Positions 21,043-30,540 are shown, counted from the stretch's first letter. The stretch: 41,484 nucleotides of DNA from Pirellulales bacterium (GCA_035656635.1 DASRSD010000135.1:1-41484); one strand, 5' to 3'. The notes: generated by a model from the sequence alone, not told the origin. Program-made: numbers and translations.

Positions 21043-21911
21043 CGGACACCTCCTAAACATGATTTGTCGATTGAGATGTGTTTTGCAGCGGTTGACAGTG
21101 CCAACTGCAAACGAAATGGATTACGAAAAGAGGAGCGATATTGCACTGCATAGTGCTTACGCAAGTATGTCACTTGAACCTCCGAAAGGCAAGCAACGCA
21201 CATCGAATGCCGCGCCCAATCTTGAAGAAATTTTTTTGTCCGTGTCAGCGGTAGTGCAAGCAAGTTGGGGATTTAGGTTAATCGAATCGATTATGTCGAA
21301 AATGACGGCTGGCACTGGCCGCTAGCAAGTCACAAGCGCGCGATCGAAATGAAGTCGCTGCGGTGCGGTTTTGGCCGAGACCACCCTGTGGCATTGCTTT
21401 ACGCTGTGCTCGCCGGAATTGTTTTGCAATTTGCCGGCGGTGCTGTCTGCCTGCTGCTTTCTGCAGTCTGCATGTCTGGCGACTGCCGCCGTGATGATTG
21501 CTGCTTTAAGTTGGATCTGGCCGTCAACATTGGGCAGAAAATTTTGCCGCGCACCGTTACTGAGTTGCGGCGGCGTCGGCCAAGCCAAACCGGCGAGAGA
21601 ACCGGACGGAGCGATGCTTGGCATACCATTGTTGCTTGGCGGGGTTCGTTGAAAATCGGCGATGTCGAGTACCGTCTGGCATGGTCCACGCTCCTTTCTA
21701 CCCTTACAGCGTGGAACGGACAGCTTTGTTACAGACCGCTGGGATCGCTCCCAATTCCTCACCCAAACGCCAGGAATTGGCCCGGTTTCGCGGCTGAAAT
21801 CCCAGTAACTTGAGTTCACCGCTCGGGGAGGTTCAAATGGGGTCCGTTCTATTCCAGCACACGTTTCGCGGAAATCTACCCTCACCGATCTTCAGGAGCC
21901 TTTGACACCTC
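21043..21911. other. Intergenic stretch, perhaps one small minus-strand gene
   Basis: About 870 bases separate the divergent YYAP-repeat and lactonase genes. The longest frames (21322-21885 minus, 21349-21813 plus) show no protein-like character. One small minus-strand frame with a good Shine-Dalgarno is listed separately at 21557-21682. Nothing else is recognised. Confidence 0.5.
21557..21682 (-). CDS. Possible 41-residue basic protein
   Basis: The frame starts MPDGTRHRRFSTNPAKQQWY and ends FGLADAAATQ. AGGAG lies 8 bases before the ATG, which is the main support. It is strongly basic at the N-terminus. No homology is recognised, and it could be chance. Confidence 0.25.
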   Translation of the reverse strand: MPDGTRHRRFSTNPAKQQWYAKHRSVRFSRRFGLADAAATQ

Positions 21912-23111
21912 ATGCGCCATCCACAAAACTGCTTCACGGTTTTTTTCACCCTGCCGGCCGTTGTCTTCTTCACTATCATTAGCATGACCCTGCAAACCCA
22001 TCCGCTGGCCGCCGCCGCTGCTACACCGACCGGCACCGCACGAGTGTATGTGGGCACCTACACCGGCCACGGTAGCCAGGGGATTTATCAGTTCGATCTC
22101 GATTTGGCGACCGGCAAACCGACCAAGCCGGAACTGGCCGGGGAAGCGGTGAATCCTTCGTTTGTGGCACTCCACCCCTCGGGCAAGTTTTTATACTCGG
22201 TGAGCGAGATTTCCGGCAGCGATGGCAAAAAAGGAGGCGCGGTCAATGCGTTCGCCCTTGATCCGGCGACGGGAAAGCTAACGCTACTGAATCAAGAATC
22301 GTCCGGCGGCCAGGGGCCCTGCCACGTGTCGGTCGATCACGCCGGCAAGTTTGCACTCACCACCAACTACAACAGCGGCAGCGTGGCCGTGCTGCCGATT
22401 AACGCCGACGGCACATTAAGCCCGGCCAATGCGTTCGATCAACACGCAGGTTCCGGACCAAACAAGTCGCGGCAAGAAGGACCGCACGCGCATTCAGCGA
22501 ACATGGATCCAACAAATCAATTCGCCATCGTGTGCGATTTGGGGCTAGATAAAATTTTCATTTATCGCTTGCATTCCGATGGCACACTCACGCCGAACGA
22601 TCCGCCAACGGTGTCTGTTGCGCCGGGCAGCGGACCGCGGCATTTTACGTTTCATCCCAACGGCAAATTCGCCTACGTGATAAACGAAATGGGCTCCACC
22701 ATCACGGCCTTCAACTGGGACGCCGCCCAAGGCACGCTCACGGAAACGCAAACCATTACCACGCTGCCCGAGGGCATGACCCTGCCCAATAACACCACAG
22801 CCGAGGTGCAGGTACATCCCAACGGCAAATTCCTGTACGGCTCCAACCGCGGGCACGACAGCATTGCCATGTATTCCATCGGCCCGGCCACGGGGAAACT
22901 GACGTCCCTGGGGGAAGTGCCCAGCGGCGGCAAAACGCCCCGCAATTTTGCCATTGATCCGACCGGCACCTGGCTGTTGGCGGCGCATCAAAACAGCAAG
23001 AACATTTGCGTGTTCCATATCGACCCGACCACCGGTAAGCTGGAAGCGACGGGCGACTCGGTGGAAGTGGCCAATCCGGTGTGCGTAAAGTTTTATTCGC
23101 CGCCAAAGTGA
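21912..23111 (+). CDS. Lactonase family protein (6-phosphogluconolactonase-like beta-propeller)
   Basis: The 399-residue protein has an N-terminal hydrophobic leader (about residues 8-38, ending LAAAAATPTG), so it is probably exported. A seven-bladed propeller follows, marked by repeated phrases: VYVGTYTGHGSQGIYQFDLD, PSFVALHPSGKFLYSVSE, PCHVSVDHAGKFALTTNYNS, RHFTFHPNGKFAYVINEMGS, AEVQVHPNGKFLYGSNRGHD and PRNFAIDPTGTWLLAAHQNS. These are hallmarks of the PF10282 lactonase family, whose cytosolic members act on 6-phosphogluconolactone. The export leader argues for a different extracellular or periplasmic lactone substrate. AGGAG lies about 13 bases before the ATG. Confidence 0.9.
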   Translation: MRHPQNCFTVFFTLPAVVFFTIISMTLQTHPLAAAAATPTGTARVYVGTYTGHGSQGIYQFDLDLATGKPTKPELAGEAVNPSFVALHPSGKFLYSVSEISGSDGKKGGAVNAFALDPATGKLTLLNQESSGGQGPCHVSVDHAGKFALTTNYNSGSVAVLPINADGTLSPANAFDQHAGSGPNKSRQEGPHAHSANMDPTNQFAIVCDLGLDKIFIYRLHSDGTLTPNDPPTVSVAPGSGPRHFTFHPNGKFAYVINEMGSTITAFNWDAAQGTLTETQTITTLPEGMTLPNNTTAEVQVHPNGKFLYGSNRGHDSIAMYSIGPATGKLTSLGEVPSGGKTPRNFAIDPTGTWLLAAHQNSKNICVFHIDPTTGKLEATGDSVEVANPVCVKFYSPPK

Positions 23112-23286
23112 ACTCCGATAAAAGCCGGAAGATATGGCCGCGAATGAACGCAAATCAACGCGAATTCGGAAATGCCCTGCACCAAAATTCATGTTTGGGA
23201 CGCTAATGTCTTGTTAGATTACCCTTCGTTTATATTTGCGTTCAATTGCGGCACAAATTTTCGACCATCCATTACGCAAAGGGCTC

Positions 23287-23763
23287 ATGATTATGCCGCT
23301 TGTCAACAAGCTCGAATCGTTCGAACCGGCCAAAAAAGTTGGCGGACTGCTGGAAGAATTCAAAGCTTTTGCCTTTAAAGGCAGCATGATCGATCTGGCG
23401 ATCGGCGTGATCATTGGCGCCGCCTTTGGAACCATCGTTAAATCGCTGGTCGACAACATCGTCATGCCGCTGGTGTCGTTGGCGATTCCCAACGCCACCA
23501 GCTACGAAAATCTGAAATGGATTTTGTCGACGCAGACGGTCGATGGAAAACAGGTCGAAAAGGCGGTCTACTACGGCAAGTTTTTGGCAGATCTGCTCAA
23601 TTTCGTGATCGTGGCCTTCGTGGTATTCATATTCCTCAAAAAGCTGATGGGCTGGCTGATGCACGCCAAGCAGCAAGAAGCCGCGACCGCCTCGCCGCCG
23701 CTATCGAAAGATCAACAACTGCTCACCGAAATTCGCGATTTGCTGAAGCAGCGCAGCACCTGA
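23287..23763 (+). CDS. mscL: Large-conductance mechanosensitive channel MscL
   Basis: The ~158-residue inner-membrane channel opens under membrane tension to release solutes during osmotic downshock. The family pattern is clear: LLEEFKAFAFKGSMIDLAIG, VIIGAAFGTIVKSLVDNIVM (TM1), a periplasmic loop with WILSTQTVDGKQVEKAVYYG, FLADLLNFVIVAFVVFIFLK (TM2), then the C-terminal bundle LSKDQQLLTEIRDLLKQ. ATG 23287 is chosen because the longer frame starts at TTG and adds nothing family-like; ATG 23293 is an alternative. It stands alone, with a repeat element downstream. Confidence 0.93.
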   Translation: MIMPLVNKLESFEPAKKVGGLLEEFKAFAFKGSMIDLAIGVIIGAAFGTIVKSLVDNIVMPLVSLAIPNATSYENLKWILSTQTVDGKQVEKAVYYGKFLADLLNFVIVAFVVFIFLKKLMGWLMHAKQQEAATASPPLSKDQQLLTEIRDLLKQRST

Positions 23764-23777
23764 AGCACAATTCCAAT

Positions 23778-23941
23778 TGAACCGCAGAGACGCGGGGACG
23801 CAGAGAGACAGCAGATTTATTAGGAAGACAGGAAGTTAGGAATTCAGGAAAAGAGCGGCAGCTGCTTATTGAACGCACTTCCTGGTTTCCTGGCTTCCTT
23901 ATCAATTTGCTTGCTCTGCATCTCCGCGTCTCTGCGGTGAA
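23778..23941. repeat. Palindromic intergenic repeat element
   Basis: About 160 bases between mscL and the DUF1501 gene form a nested inverted repeat. The outer arms are ACCGCAGAGACGCGG and CGCGTCTCTGCGGT. The inner arms carry AGGAAGACAGGAAG and CTTCCTGGTTTCCTGGCTTC. Repeats containing CCGCAGAGACGC are scattered in many bacterial genomes. The minus-strand frame across it (FFTAETRRCR..., ending in VSAVQ) is the familiar false translation of this repeat. Confidence 0.75.
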
Positions 23942-23948
23942 AAATTGC

Positions 23949-25427
23949 CTAAGCTGGCGTGCTGCCAAACAGCTCTTTCACGGCTTTGCCATTGCCGTCT
24001 TTGGTGACGTAGAAGGGGCGTTTTTCGATTTCAAACGCCGTTCGGGGAGAAATGCCCAGCGCCGTGAGCATCGTGGCGTGCAGGTCGCTGACGGAAATCT
24101 CTTTCGATTTATCGGTGACAAAACAGGGGCGGTCTTCGGCGGTATCGCCGTACAAAAAGCCACGCTTCATGCCACCCCCCCACAATACCACGCTGGAAGA
24201 ACCGGTGAAGTGCCGGTGCAGGCCGTAATGAATCGGCAGTTTCAGCACGTCGGTTTTGGCCCGCGATTGATCGCGCGCCGTGCTGCCGGGCACACCTTCA
24301 ATCATCATGTCGCGGCTGAACTCGCTGGCCAGGACCACCAGCGTACGATCCAGCAGGCCGCGCTGTTCCAAATCTAAAATCAATTGGGCAATCGGTTGAT
24401 CGACTTCCTTCTTCATGCGCACGGTGGTAGCGTGGCCATTTTCGTGAGTATCCCAATTCACAAACGGGACATATTCGCTGGTCACTTCAATGAACCGCGC
24501 TCCGGCTTCGGTCAGCCGCCGCGCCAACAGGCAGCCCAGCCCAAAGCGGCCGGTGTTGTATTTATCATAGCTCTCCTTCGGCTCCAGCGTTAAATCAAAC
24601 GCTTTGGCATCGGGCGAGCTGAGCAGCCGATGGGCATTTTCCATCGACCGCAACATCGATTCCTGCTGATACGCGCTGCCGAATTCGCCCAGCGGGCTTT
24701 GCTTGGCCAATTCCTGGTACTTGGCATACCGGGCTTGAAATCGCTCCGGCGTCATTCCTTTGGGCGGTCGCACGGAGTCGGCTGCTTGATCGGGGAACGG
24801 CAGCGCAAAGGGACCAAACTCGGTCCCCAAAAAACCCGCCGTGTGAAAGGCCTTCAGTTCTTCCTTTTCGCCAATGCCTTCCAGCCGCTGGCCCACGTCG
24901 ATGAAGGCCGGCACGGCCGGATTTTTCGGACCCAGCACTTTGGCAATCCACGCGCCAATGTGCGGTGCGGCCACGGTTTGCGGCGGCACGTAACCGGTGT
25001 GCCAATGAAACTGATGCCGCGAATGCAAAATGTGGCCCAAATCGGGGAGCACAGCCGAACGGATGAGCGTGGCCCGATCTATCACTTGGGCGATGTTTTC
25101 CAGCCCTTCGCAAATTTTGATGTTGTCGACCGCGGTATCGATGGCCGGAAACGTGCTCATGATTTTTTCGACTGGCAAGCCGACTTCAAACGGCGCGTAG
25201 CGCTTGGGATCGAAGGTTTCCGGCGCTGCCATGCCGCCGGCCATCCACAACAAAATGAGTGTATCGGCGGTGGACTTGGGGTTCTCCGCCGCCTCGGCAT
25301 CGCCGCCGTGCGGATTCGTACTTTCACTGGCCCGCAACCACCGCCGCGGCTCGCCGGCCGCTAAAGCGGAAAGCGTGGCCACGGAGGCCATTTTCAAAAA
25401 ATTGCGCCGATTGAAATGAGAACTCAT
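23949..25427 (-). CDS. DUF1501 family protein (Tat-exported, sulfatase-like fold)
   Basis: The 492-residue protein starts MSSHFNRRNFLKMASVATLS, a twin-arginine leader that implies folded export. It then shows the DUF1501 pattern: TLILLWMAGGMAAPETFDPK, HSRHQFHWHTGYVPPQTVAA, ARRLTEAGARFIEVTSEYVP, NWDTHENGHATTV, LVVLASEFSRDM and ISVSDLHATMLTALGISPRT. These proteins are numerous in planctomycetes and adopt an alkaline-phosphatase-like fold; substrates are unknown. It is the last gene of an operon with the beta-propeller and DUF1549/1553 genes, as DUF1501 usually travels with a DUF1549/1553 partner. Confidence 0.93.
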   Translation of the reverse strand: MSSHFNRRNFLKMASVATLSALAAGEPRRWLRASESTNPHGGDAEAAENPKSTADTLILLWMAGGMAAPETFDPKRYAPFEVGLPVEKIMSTFPAIDTAVDNIKICEGLENIAQVIDRATLIRSAVLPDLGHILHSRHQFHWHTGYVPPQTVAAPHIGAWIAKVLGPKNPAVPAFIDVGQRLEGIGEKEELKAFHTAGFLGTEFGPFALPFPDQAADSVRPPKGMTPERFQARYAKYQELAKQSPLGEFGSAYQQESMLRSMENAHRLLSSPDAKAFDLTLEPKESYDKYNTGRFGLGCLLARRLTEAGARFIEVTSEYVPFVNWDTHENGHATTVRMKKEVDQPIAQLILDLEQRGLLDRTLVVLASEFSRDMMIEGVPGSTARDQSRAKTDVLKLPIHYGLHRHFTGSSSVVLWGGGMKRGFLYGDTAEDRPCFVTDKSKEISVSDLHATMLTALGISPRTAFEIEKRPFYVTKDGNGKAVKELFGSTPA

Positions 25428-25480
25428 AGGATTTTACCGATTCGATTTTAGTGCCTGGTTTTGCAACTCGGGCGATCGCT

Positions 25481-26413
25481 TCATTTCCACTTTACAAACA
25501 GCACGCCTTTCCCGTCGGACAACCAGGTGGGATCTTTCACCTGGTACGACAGCTTGCCTTCAAAGGGGCGCACGGGTTTGGACACCTCAGAATTTTCCAC
25601 CGCGTAAATGTCGTAAACCTTGTCGGGACTAGCAAACAGCATAATGGAATTGCTCGGGGCCCAGTTCGGGGAGCGGCTCATTCCATGGCCTTCCCACAGC
25701 GCTCGGGGCGTTTGTCGCTCTTGATCCGCTGCCAGAATTCCCAACGTGTGATCGGAATTGCTGAAGTACACAATGGCAATTTGTTTCCCATCGGGCGACC
25801 AGGCCGGCGTGCCGGTAATGTTTCGCGCTTCCGTGGTCAGGCAAATGGAGTTGCCGGCCAGAATGTCATACACGTGGACTTGGCCGTCGGCCAAGTAGGC
25901 AATGCGACCACCATCGGGCGACCACCGCCCCGAATCCGCACCGAACATCCGCTGCCGGCCGCCGCCGTCGGAATTCATCACGTACAAGCCGGGCTTTAAA
26001 TCGTCGCCGGTTCCTGGGGCCACGGTAAAGCAAATTTGCGTGTTGTCGGACGACCAGCTCGGCAATAATCCCGGGCCCAAATCTTTGGGCGTGCCACCTT
26101 CGTTAGGCACCACATAAATATGGTCCAGCGCCGGAGAGGGCTGACCGGCCTCGTTAAAACCTGTCGAGCTGTCGTAGGCAATCCACTTACCGTCGGGCGA
26201 TTGTTGCGGGGAGGTGAAAGTTTCGGTGTCCGACATGGCGATGACCAATTCGGGCTTCGCCCCTGTGGCGCTTAAGCGATAGAGCCCTTTGCTTCCGGGT
26301 TCCGCTTCCGCTCCACGGCCAATCCCAGGGCCCACGACCAGCGGCAACAACACGACCGACATCGCCACCACGGCGGTTTCCAAAAAATTGCGCCGGTTGA
26401 ATGCTGAACTCAC
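25481..26413 (-). CDS. TolB-like WD40-type beta-propeller protein
   Basis: The 310-residue protein starts MSSAFNRRNFLETAVVAMSV, a Tat-like leader closely resembling that of the DUF1501 neighbour. TolB/PD40-type blades follow: TFTSPQQSPDGKWIAYDSST, PSWSSDNTQICFTVAPGTGD, GRWSPDGGRIAYLADGQVHV, PAWSPDGKQIAIVYFSNSDH and SPNWAPSNSIMLFASPDKVY. It is a periplasmic interaction or sensing module with no enzyme motif. It begins 11 bases after the DUF1549/1553 stop and 54 bases before the DUF1501 gene, so the three are co-transcribed. Confidence 0.88.
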   Translation of the reverse strand: MSSAFNRRNFLETAVVAMSVVLLPLVVGPGIGRGAEAEPGSKGLYRLSATGAKPELVIAMSDTETFTSPQQSPDGKWIAYDSSTGFNEAGQPSPALDHIYVVPNEGGTPKDLGPGLLPSWSSDNTQICFTVAPGTGDDLKPGLYVMNSDGGGRQRMFGADSGRWSPDGGRIAYLADGQVHVYDILAGNSICLTTEARNITGTPAWSPDGKQIAIVYFSNSDHTLGILAADQERQTPRALWEGHGMSRSPNWAPSNSIMLFASPDKVYDIYAVENSEVSKPVRPFEGKLSYQVKDPTWLSDGKGVLFVKWK

Positions 26414-26424
26414 CCTAGAAACCT

Positions 26425-28062
26425 CTATTTAATCAATTGAAACTCCGGCAGCATGAACAAGCACCACATGAAATCGCTCAGGCTGTCGTTGGTGATTGTG
26501 TCGCCCAATATCTGTTGGGCAGCAGCCGCTTCCTTCTCAGTCGGTTTGCGACAAAGTGCCGTCTGATATAACGATTGGATAGTATCGTCGATGGTTTGAT
26601 CGGGATGATCTTTCCGCCATTGCTGAGCCCCTTTCGCCATAAGCTTGGTCATGTCGGGTCCGTTGGTCAGGTCCAGCGCTTGCAGCGTGCTGAGATCGTC
26701 GGGGCGGGTGGTCACCACCTGATCGCGATTGGGCCGACCCAACGAACGCATCAGCAAATCGCACGTTAACAATGACGCCCGGGCGGGCTCTTCGCCACGA
26801 TCGGGGAATTTTAACGTCGGCTTTTTTTCCACTTCGGCGGTCGGGTCTTTGTCATCTTTGGCCGTCGGCTTTTTCTTCTCGGGAACGTTCACCGGGGCCG
26901 GCGGTATAGTGTTGGTGATGCGCCAGACGGCATCCATAAACTGCTCGGCCGTCAGCCGCCGGGCCAGCGGGCCACGGAAAGCGGGCGCATCTGCCGGGGC
27001 ATTCGCCAGGGGTTCCAGGCAGCGAGCTTGATAAATTTTAGACGTCGTGATGAGCCGTAAAATTTTCTTCATATCATAACCGTTGTCGGTCAGTTGAAAC
27101 GCCAAGTAATCGAGCAAATCGGCGCTCCAGGGAGTGCCATCCATGGCGTCGACCGGGTGCACGATGCCGCGCCCCAGCAATCGCTGCCACAAGCGGTTGA
27201 CCAGCGTGCGAGGCAAACGGCCATTGCGCGAATCGGTAATCAGCGCGGCCAATTGCTCCAGCCGCTCCTTGCGCGGCACACTGGCATCAATGCTGCCCAA
27301 CTCGGGAAAGATGAATGCCGGCGACGCCGTTTTTCCGGTGGGTACATCGCAGCGGTACATTTCCAAGGGGGCGTCGGCAATGACGGACGCCATGCCCCAG
27401 GAATCGGTCAGCTTCCAATCGTCGATGAAACTATCATGGCAGGAGGCGCATTTCAAATTCACGCCCAAAAACACTTGCCCCACGTTTTGTGAAAATTGCA
27501 GCTCCGGCGATTGCGCAGCGTTCACGTTGCCACGCCACTTAATGCCGTTGATAAAACCTTGCGCTGCGGGGGATGGGGCAATCAGCTCGCGCACAAATTC
27601 ATCGTACGGTTTGTTTTGCAAAAGCGACGCATACAACCATTCCGTAATTTGTTTCCGGCCGCCATCGATGTAGCCGGTGCCGCTATAATCGTTGCGCAAT
27701 AAATCGTTCCAAAACGTGAGCCAATGATCGGCATAGGCCACATTGTTGGAAAGCAACGCGTCGATCAACTTTTCGCGCTTGTCGAGCGAGTGATCGGCAA
27801 CAAACTCGTCCAACTGTTGAGAAGTGGGGAGCAGCCCGACCAAGTCGAGATACACCCGGCGAGCAAACGTGGCATCGTCCACCGCTGGTGGAAAAGCGAG
27901 CTGGTGTTTGGCAAAATAGGCGTCGACGAACCGATCGATGGGATGTTGCCGCCCGTCCACTGCCGGCGGCAATTCCGGCGATTTCAAATCCAATAACTCG
28001 CTGGCCCCAACGGTCGACAGCGTTAGAAAGCAAAACGGTAGGGTCCGCAGCAGAAATCGCAT
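26425..28062 (-). CDS. DUF1549/DUF1553 family protein (planctomycete cytochrome-like)
   Basis: The 545-residue protein starts MRFLLRTLPFCFLTLSTVGA, a signal peptide. The DUF1549 part follows: HPIDRFVDAYFAKHQLAFPP, TFARRVYLDLVGLLPTSQQL, YADHWLTFWNDLLRNDYSGT. It contains a single haem-like CASCHD motif, which could bind haem c or is a relic. The DUF1553 part has SRNGRLPRTLVNRLWQRLLG, RLTAEQFMDAVWRITNT and SDFMWCLFMLPEFQLIK. Family members are usually 700-1000 residues, so this is a short version. It is the first gene of the operon. Confidence 0.9.
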   Translation of the reverse strand: MRFLLRTLPFCFLTLSTVGASELLDLKSPELPPAVDGRQHPIDRFVDAYFAKHQLAFPPAVDDATFARRVYLDLVGLLPTSQQLDEFVADHSLDKREKLIDALLSNNVAYADHWLTFWNDLLRNDYSGTGYIDGGRKQITEWLYASLLQNKPYDEFVRELIAPSPAAQGFINGIKWRGNVNAAQSPELQFSQNVGQVFLGVNLKCASCHDSFIDDWKLTDSWGMASVIADAPLEMYRCDVPTGKTASPAFIFPELGSIDASVPRKERLEQLAALITDSRNGRLPRTLVNRLWQRLLGRGIVHPVDAMDGTPWSADLLDYLAFQLTDNGYDMKKILRLITTSKIYQARCLEPLANAPADAPAFRGPLARRLTAEQFMDAVWRITNTIPPAPVNVPEKKKPTAKDDKDPTAEVEKKPTLKFPDRGEEPARASLLTCDLLMRSLGRPNRDQVVTTRPDDLSTLQALDLTNGPDMTKLMAKGAQQWRKDHPDQTIDDTIQSLYQTALCRKPTEKEAAAAQQILGDTITNDSLSDFMWCLFMLPEFQLIK

Positions 28063-28239
28063 GGTGGCGAAAGCAAGACGGCCGGGTTTGCAGGCGCGCT
28101 TAAAGTGCTATTATGGCATTCTTTGTCGGCAGTTTGCAACCCGCGAGTTCCAATCTACGCTTGTTATGCGGTCACATGAAACAATCACCGGCTGAGAACG
28201 GCCCGCTCTTCCCACAGACCACCAACCCATGACCAACCC

Positions 28240-29136
28240 ATGAAACTTCCCGACCTGTTGGAACACTGCCACATTAAGGCTGGTAAAAAATTTCGGTTGA
28301 AAGATCACGATCCTTCCTGGGCGGGCGATCCTAAAATCGAGAAGGACGAGCGCAAAGAATTTGCCAACAAGGTGTTGTCAGAAGACGTGACTTCCATGGC
28401 CGAAGCCCAGGGCGTGTTATACGCTTCCAACACCTGGTCGATTTTGGTGGTGTTGCAAGCGATGGATGCCGCCGGCAAGGACGGCATCATCAAGCACGTG
28501 ATGTCGGGAGTGAATCCGCAGGGTTGCCAAATTTTCAGCTTTAAGCAACCTTCGGCGGAAGAGCTGGACCATAACTTTTTGTGGCGCTGCACGGTGCGGT
28601 TGCCAGAGCGCGGCAAAATTGGCATCTTCAATCGCTCTTATTACGAAGAAGTGCTGGTCGTGAAAGTACATCCACAATTTTTAGCCGCCCAGCGCATTCC
28701 AGACGCGAAAATTGACAAAGACTTTTGGCATGCCCGGTATGAGGATATTAACAACTTCGAAAAGCACTTGTCGCGCAACGGCACTAAAATTGTCAAGTTC
28801 TTCCTCAATATTTCCAACGGAGAACAACGAAAACGGTTTTTGGACCGCATCGACGAAGCCGACAAGCATTGGAAAATTTCCCCTTCCGACATTTCGGAGC
28901 GCCAGCATTGGGACGAATACATGGACGCCTTTGAACAGTGCATTGAAGCCACCAGCACCGATTGGGCGCCGTGGTACGTTATTCCGTCGAATCACAAATG
29001 GGTCAGCCGAGCCCTCGTGGCAAATATTTTAGTGAAAACCATCGAGTCGCTGGGCCTGAAATACCCGGAAGTGACCGCCGATAAAATGAAGGCCATCGAG
29101 GCGGCAAAAAAACAACTGGAGAAGGAGAAAGAATAA
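28240..29136 (+). CDS. Polyphosphate kinase 2 family protein (PPK2)
   Basis: The 298-residue cytosolic enzyme uses polyphosphate to phosphorylate nucleotides, or the reverse. Family motifs are ILVVLQAMDAAGKDGIIKHV (Walker A near residue 75), VNPQGCQIFSFKQPSAEELD, the RLPERGKIGIFNRSYYEEVL block (Walker B with lid residues) and KFFLNISNGEQRKRFLDRID. Length and order fit single-domain PPK2; class and nucleotide preference cannot be told. No Shine-Dalgarno is seen. An M-T-N-P tetrapeptide frame (ATGACCAACCCATGA) overlaps the start codon and could couple translation. PiT lies 1.8 kb downstream. Confidence 0.93.
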   Translation: MKLPDLLEHCHIKAGKKFRLKDHDPSWAGDPKIEKDERKEFANKVLSEDVTSMAEAQGVLYASNTWSILVVLQAMDAAGKDGIIKHVMSGVNPQGCQIFSFKQPSAEELDHNFLWRCTVRLPERGKIGIFNRSYYEEVLVVKVHPQFLAAQRIPDAKIDKDFWHARYEDINNFEKHLSRNGTKIVKFFLNISNGEQRKRFLDRIDEADKHWKISPSDISERQHWDEYMDAFEQCIEATSTDWAPWYVIPSNHKWVSRALVANILVKTIESLGLKYPEVTADKMKAIEAAKKQLEKEKE

Positions 29137-29172
29137 CGCCGCGATAGCACGGACTGCGATAATACCGCCCGT

Positions 29173-30540
29173 TTAACTATGGAAGCTGGCAAACTGCTTG
29201 CGATACAGCAGCCATGCCAACGCTGGCAGCGCCAGCGCAAATAGCAAAATCGATGTGGGCTCTGGAACCACCGATTCCGTCCCCTGTCCCGCCAACAAAA
29301 AATTGATCAGTGCCTGAACATCCGCGTTGTTGAATTTGCCGTCGCCGTTCACGTCGCCGATAAGCGTCAATTGACTGGCGGTTAGGTTTTTAGCAACTTC
29401 AAACGTGGGCATGTTTACCAATGCCGACAACATGGCCGGAAGATCAGCGGCATTCACCTGTTGATCGCGATTCAAATCGCCCGGCGGCACAATGGTGTAA
29501 TCTGCCATGACCGGCAGGTGGTCGGTGTCGGTGGTCAAATCGCCTAAAATGGTTGTCCGGTTAGGCAGGTCGGATAAGGCGGTGTTGGAGCCCGAAGACA
29601 CATTGCCGCCGTAGTTGACCGAGCCGTTGTTTCCAAACGGCGTTAAAGTGTTGGAAATTAATTGCGTTCCCGGTAGGGTGATTGTGGGGTTCGTTACCAA
29701 CTGCAAATCGTCACGGAATTTGATACTTGTTGCGGATTCGGAATGTAGGGGCCAAAACTGAGGTGCGCTGGAACTATCTGTCCAATCATTGGTCGGATTG
29801 GCGGTATCGATTGCCTGCCCGGGCGAAGGGCTGCTAGCTACTAGCGTTTGGTACGTCTGCTCAGTGCTATCGTTAATGTTCCAATCGCCGGTATAAATAA
29901 TGTGTGCGTTCGTCCCCAAAGTCGCGGCGTTGGCACGCACATCCTGCGCTTCGACTTTCCGACGCGTGGCGTCACTCGCAGTGGTACCCGATTTGGCGTG
30001 GCTCACATAAATGTAGAACTGGGTATATGCCGCGCCGCCGATAGGCTTTAACTGATAGCGTATGGGCGCCCGCGCTTCGCCGTTGCCGCCGAGATTAGTG
30101 GTGATAGTTTGGGCGCCCAGATCGGCAATGGTTTTTGTGTTGTAAATCAAACCGCTTGGGCCGCCGCCGGTACCTCCTGTGGTTGGGTCGACAACTAAAG
30201 GATCTGCAACTGCGTAAGTGCCGGCGCCGTAGAAAGCGTTTAATTGGTTGACAATAAATGTCTCTGTAAGCGGAACCTGGGAACCGTTGACATCAAGTTC
30301 TTCCAGGGCCAGGACATCGATTGGCTGAGCGTTGCCGTTGCTTAAATGTTCATTGCCGATGGCCTCCAACACGGGGATCAAACCGGGTCCGGCATCGGTT
30401 CCTCCCATATGTCCTGTCGCCCCGCCTGTATCCGCATCCAGGTTATATGTCACGATGCGCAGCGTCTGGGCGTGGCCAGTTGCCGCCATACCAACAGCCA
30501 GAAATGCCGCCAGGGCAATTGCCAAGTGCTGAGATTTCAT
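29173..30540 (-). CDS. Secreted endonuclease/exonuclease/phosphatase-fold protein with dockerin-like repeat and PEP-CTERM
   Basis: The 455-residue protein has a signal peptide (MKSQHLAIALAAFLAVGMAA). An EEP-fold catalytic domain follows, with LRIVTYNLDADTGG, VLALEELDVNG, YVSHAKSGTTASDATRR, HIIYTGDWNIND and TDTDHLPVMADYTI; the active-site E, D, N and H lie in these. Residues ~355-430 carry two calcium-loop repeats, GDLNRDQQVNAADLPAMLSA and GDVNGDGKFNNADVQALINF, in dockerin style. The end is a PEP-CTERM sorting signal, VVPEPTSILLFALALPALAW, followed by LYRKQF. It probably acts on extracellular DNA or phosphoesters. Confidence 0.9.
   Translation of the reverse strand: MKSQHLAIALAAFLAVGMAATGHAQTLRIVTYNLDADTGGATGHMGGTDAGPGLIPVLEAIGNEHLSNGNAQPIDVLALEELDVNGSQVPLTETFIVNQLNAFYGAGTYAVADPLVVDPTTGGTGGGPSGLIYNTKTIADLGAQTITTNLGGNGEARAPIRYQLKPIGGAAYTQFYIYVSHAKSGTTASDATRRKVEAQDVRANAATLGTNAHIIYTGDWNINDSTEQTYQTLVASSPSPGQAIDTANPTNDWTDSSSAPQFWPLHSESATSIKFRDDLQLVTNPTITLPGTQLISNTLTPFGNNGSVNYGGNVSSGSNTALSDLPNRTTILGDLTTDTDHLPVMADYTIVPPGDLNRDQQVNAADLPAMLSALVNMPTFEVAKNLTASQLTLIGDVNGDGKFNNADVQALINFLLAGQGTESVVPEPTSILLFALALPALAWLLYRKQFASFHS

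Noticed and set aside
21322-21885. 187-residue minus-strand frame
   Set aside because: Composition is random, with no domain and no start signal; the region looks intergenic.
23723-23968. 81-residue minus-strand frame over the palindromic repeat
   Set aside because: It is the false translation of the CCGCAGAGACGC repeat and overlaps the ends of mscL and the DUF1501 gene.
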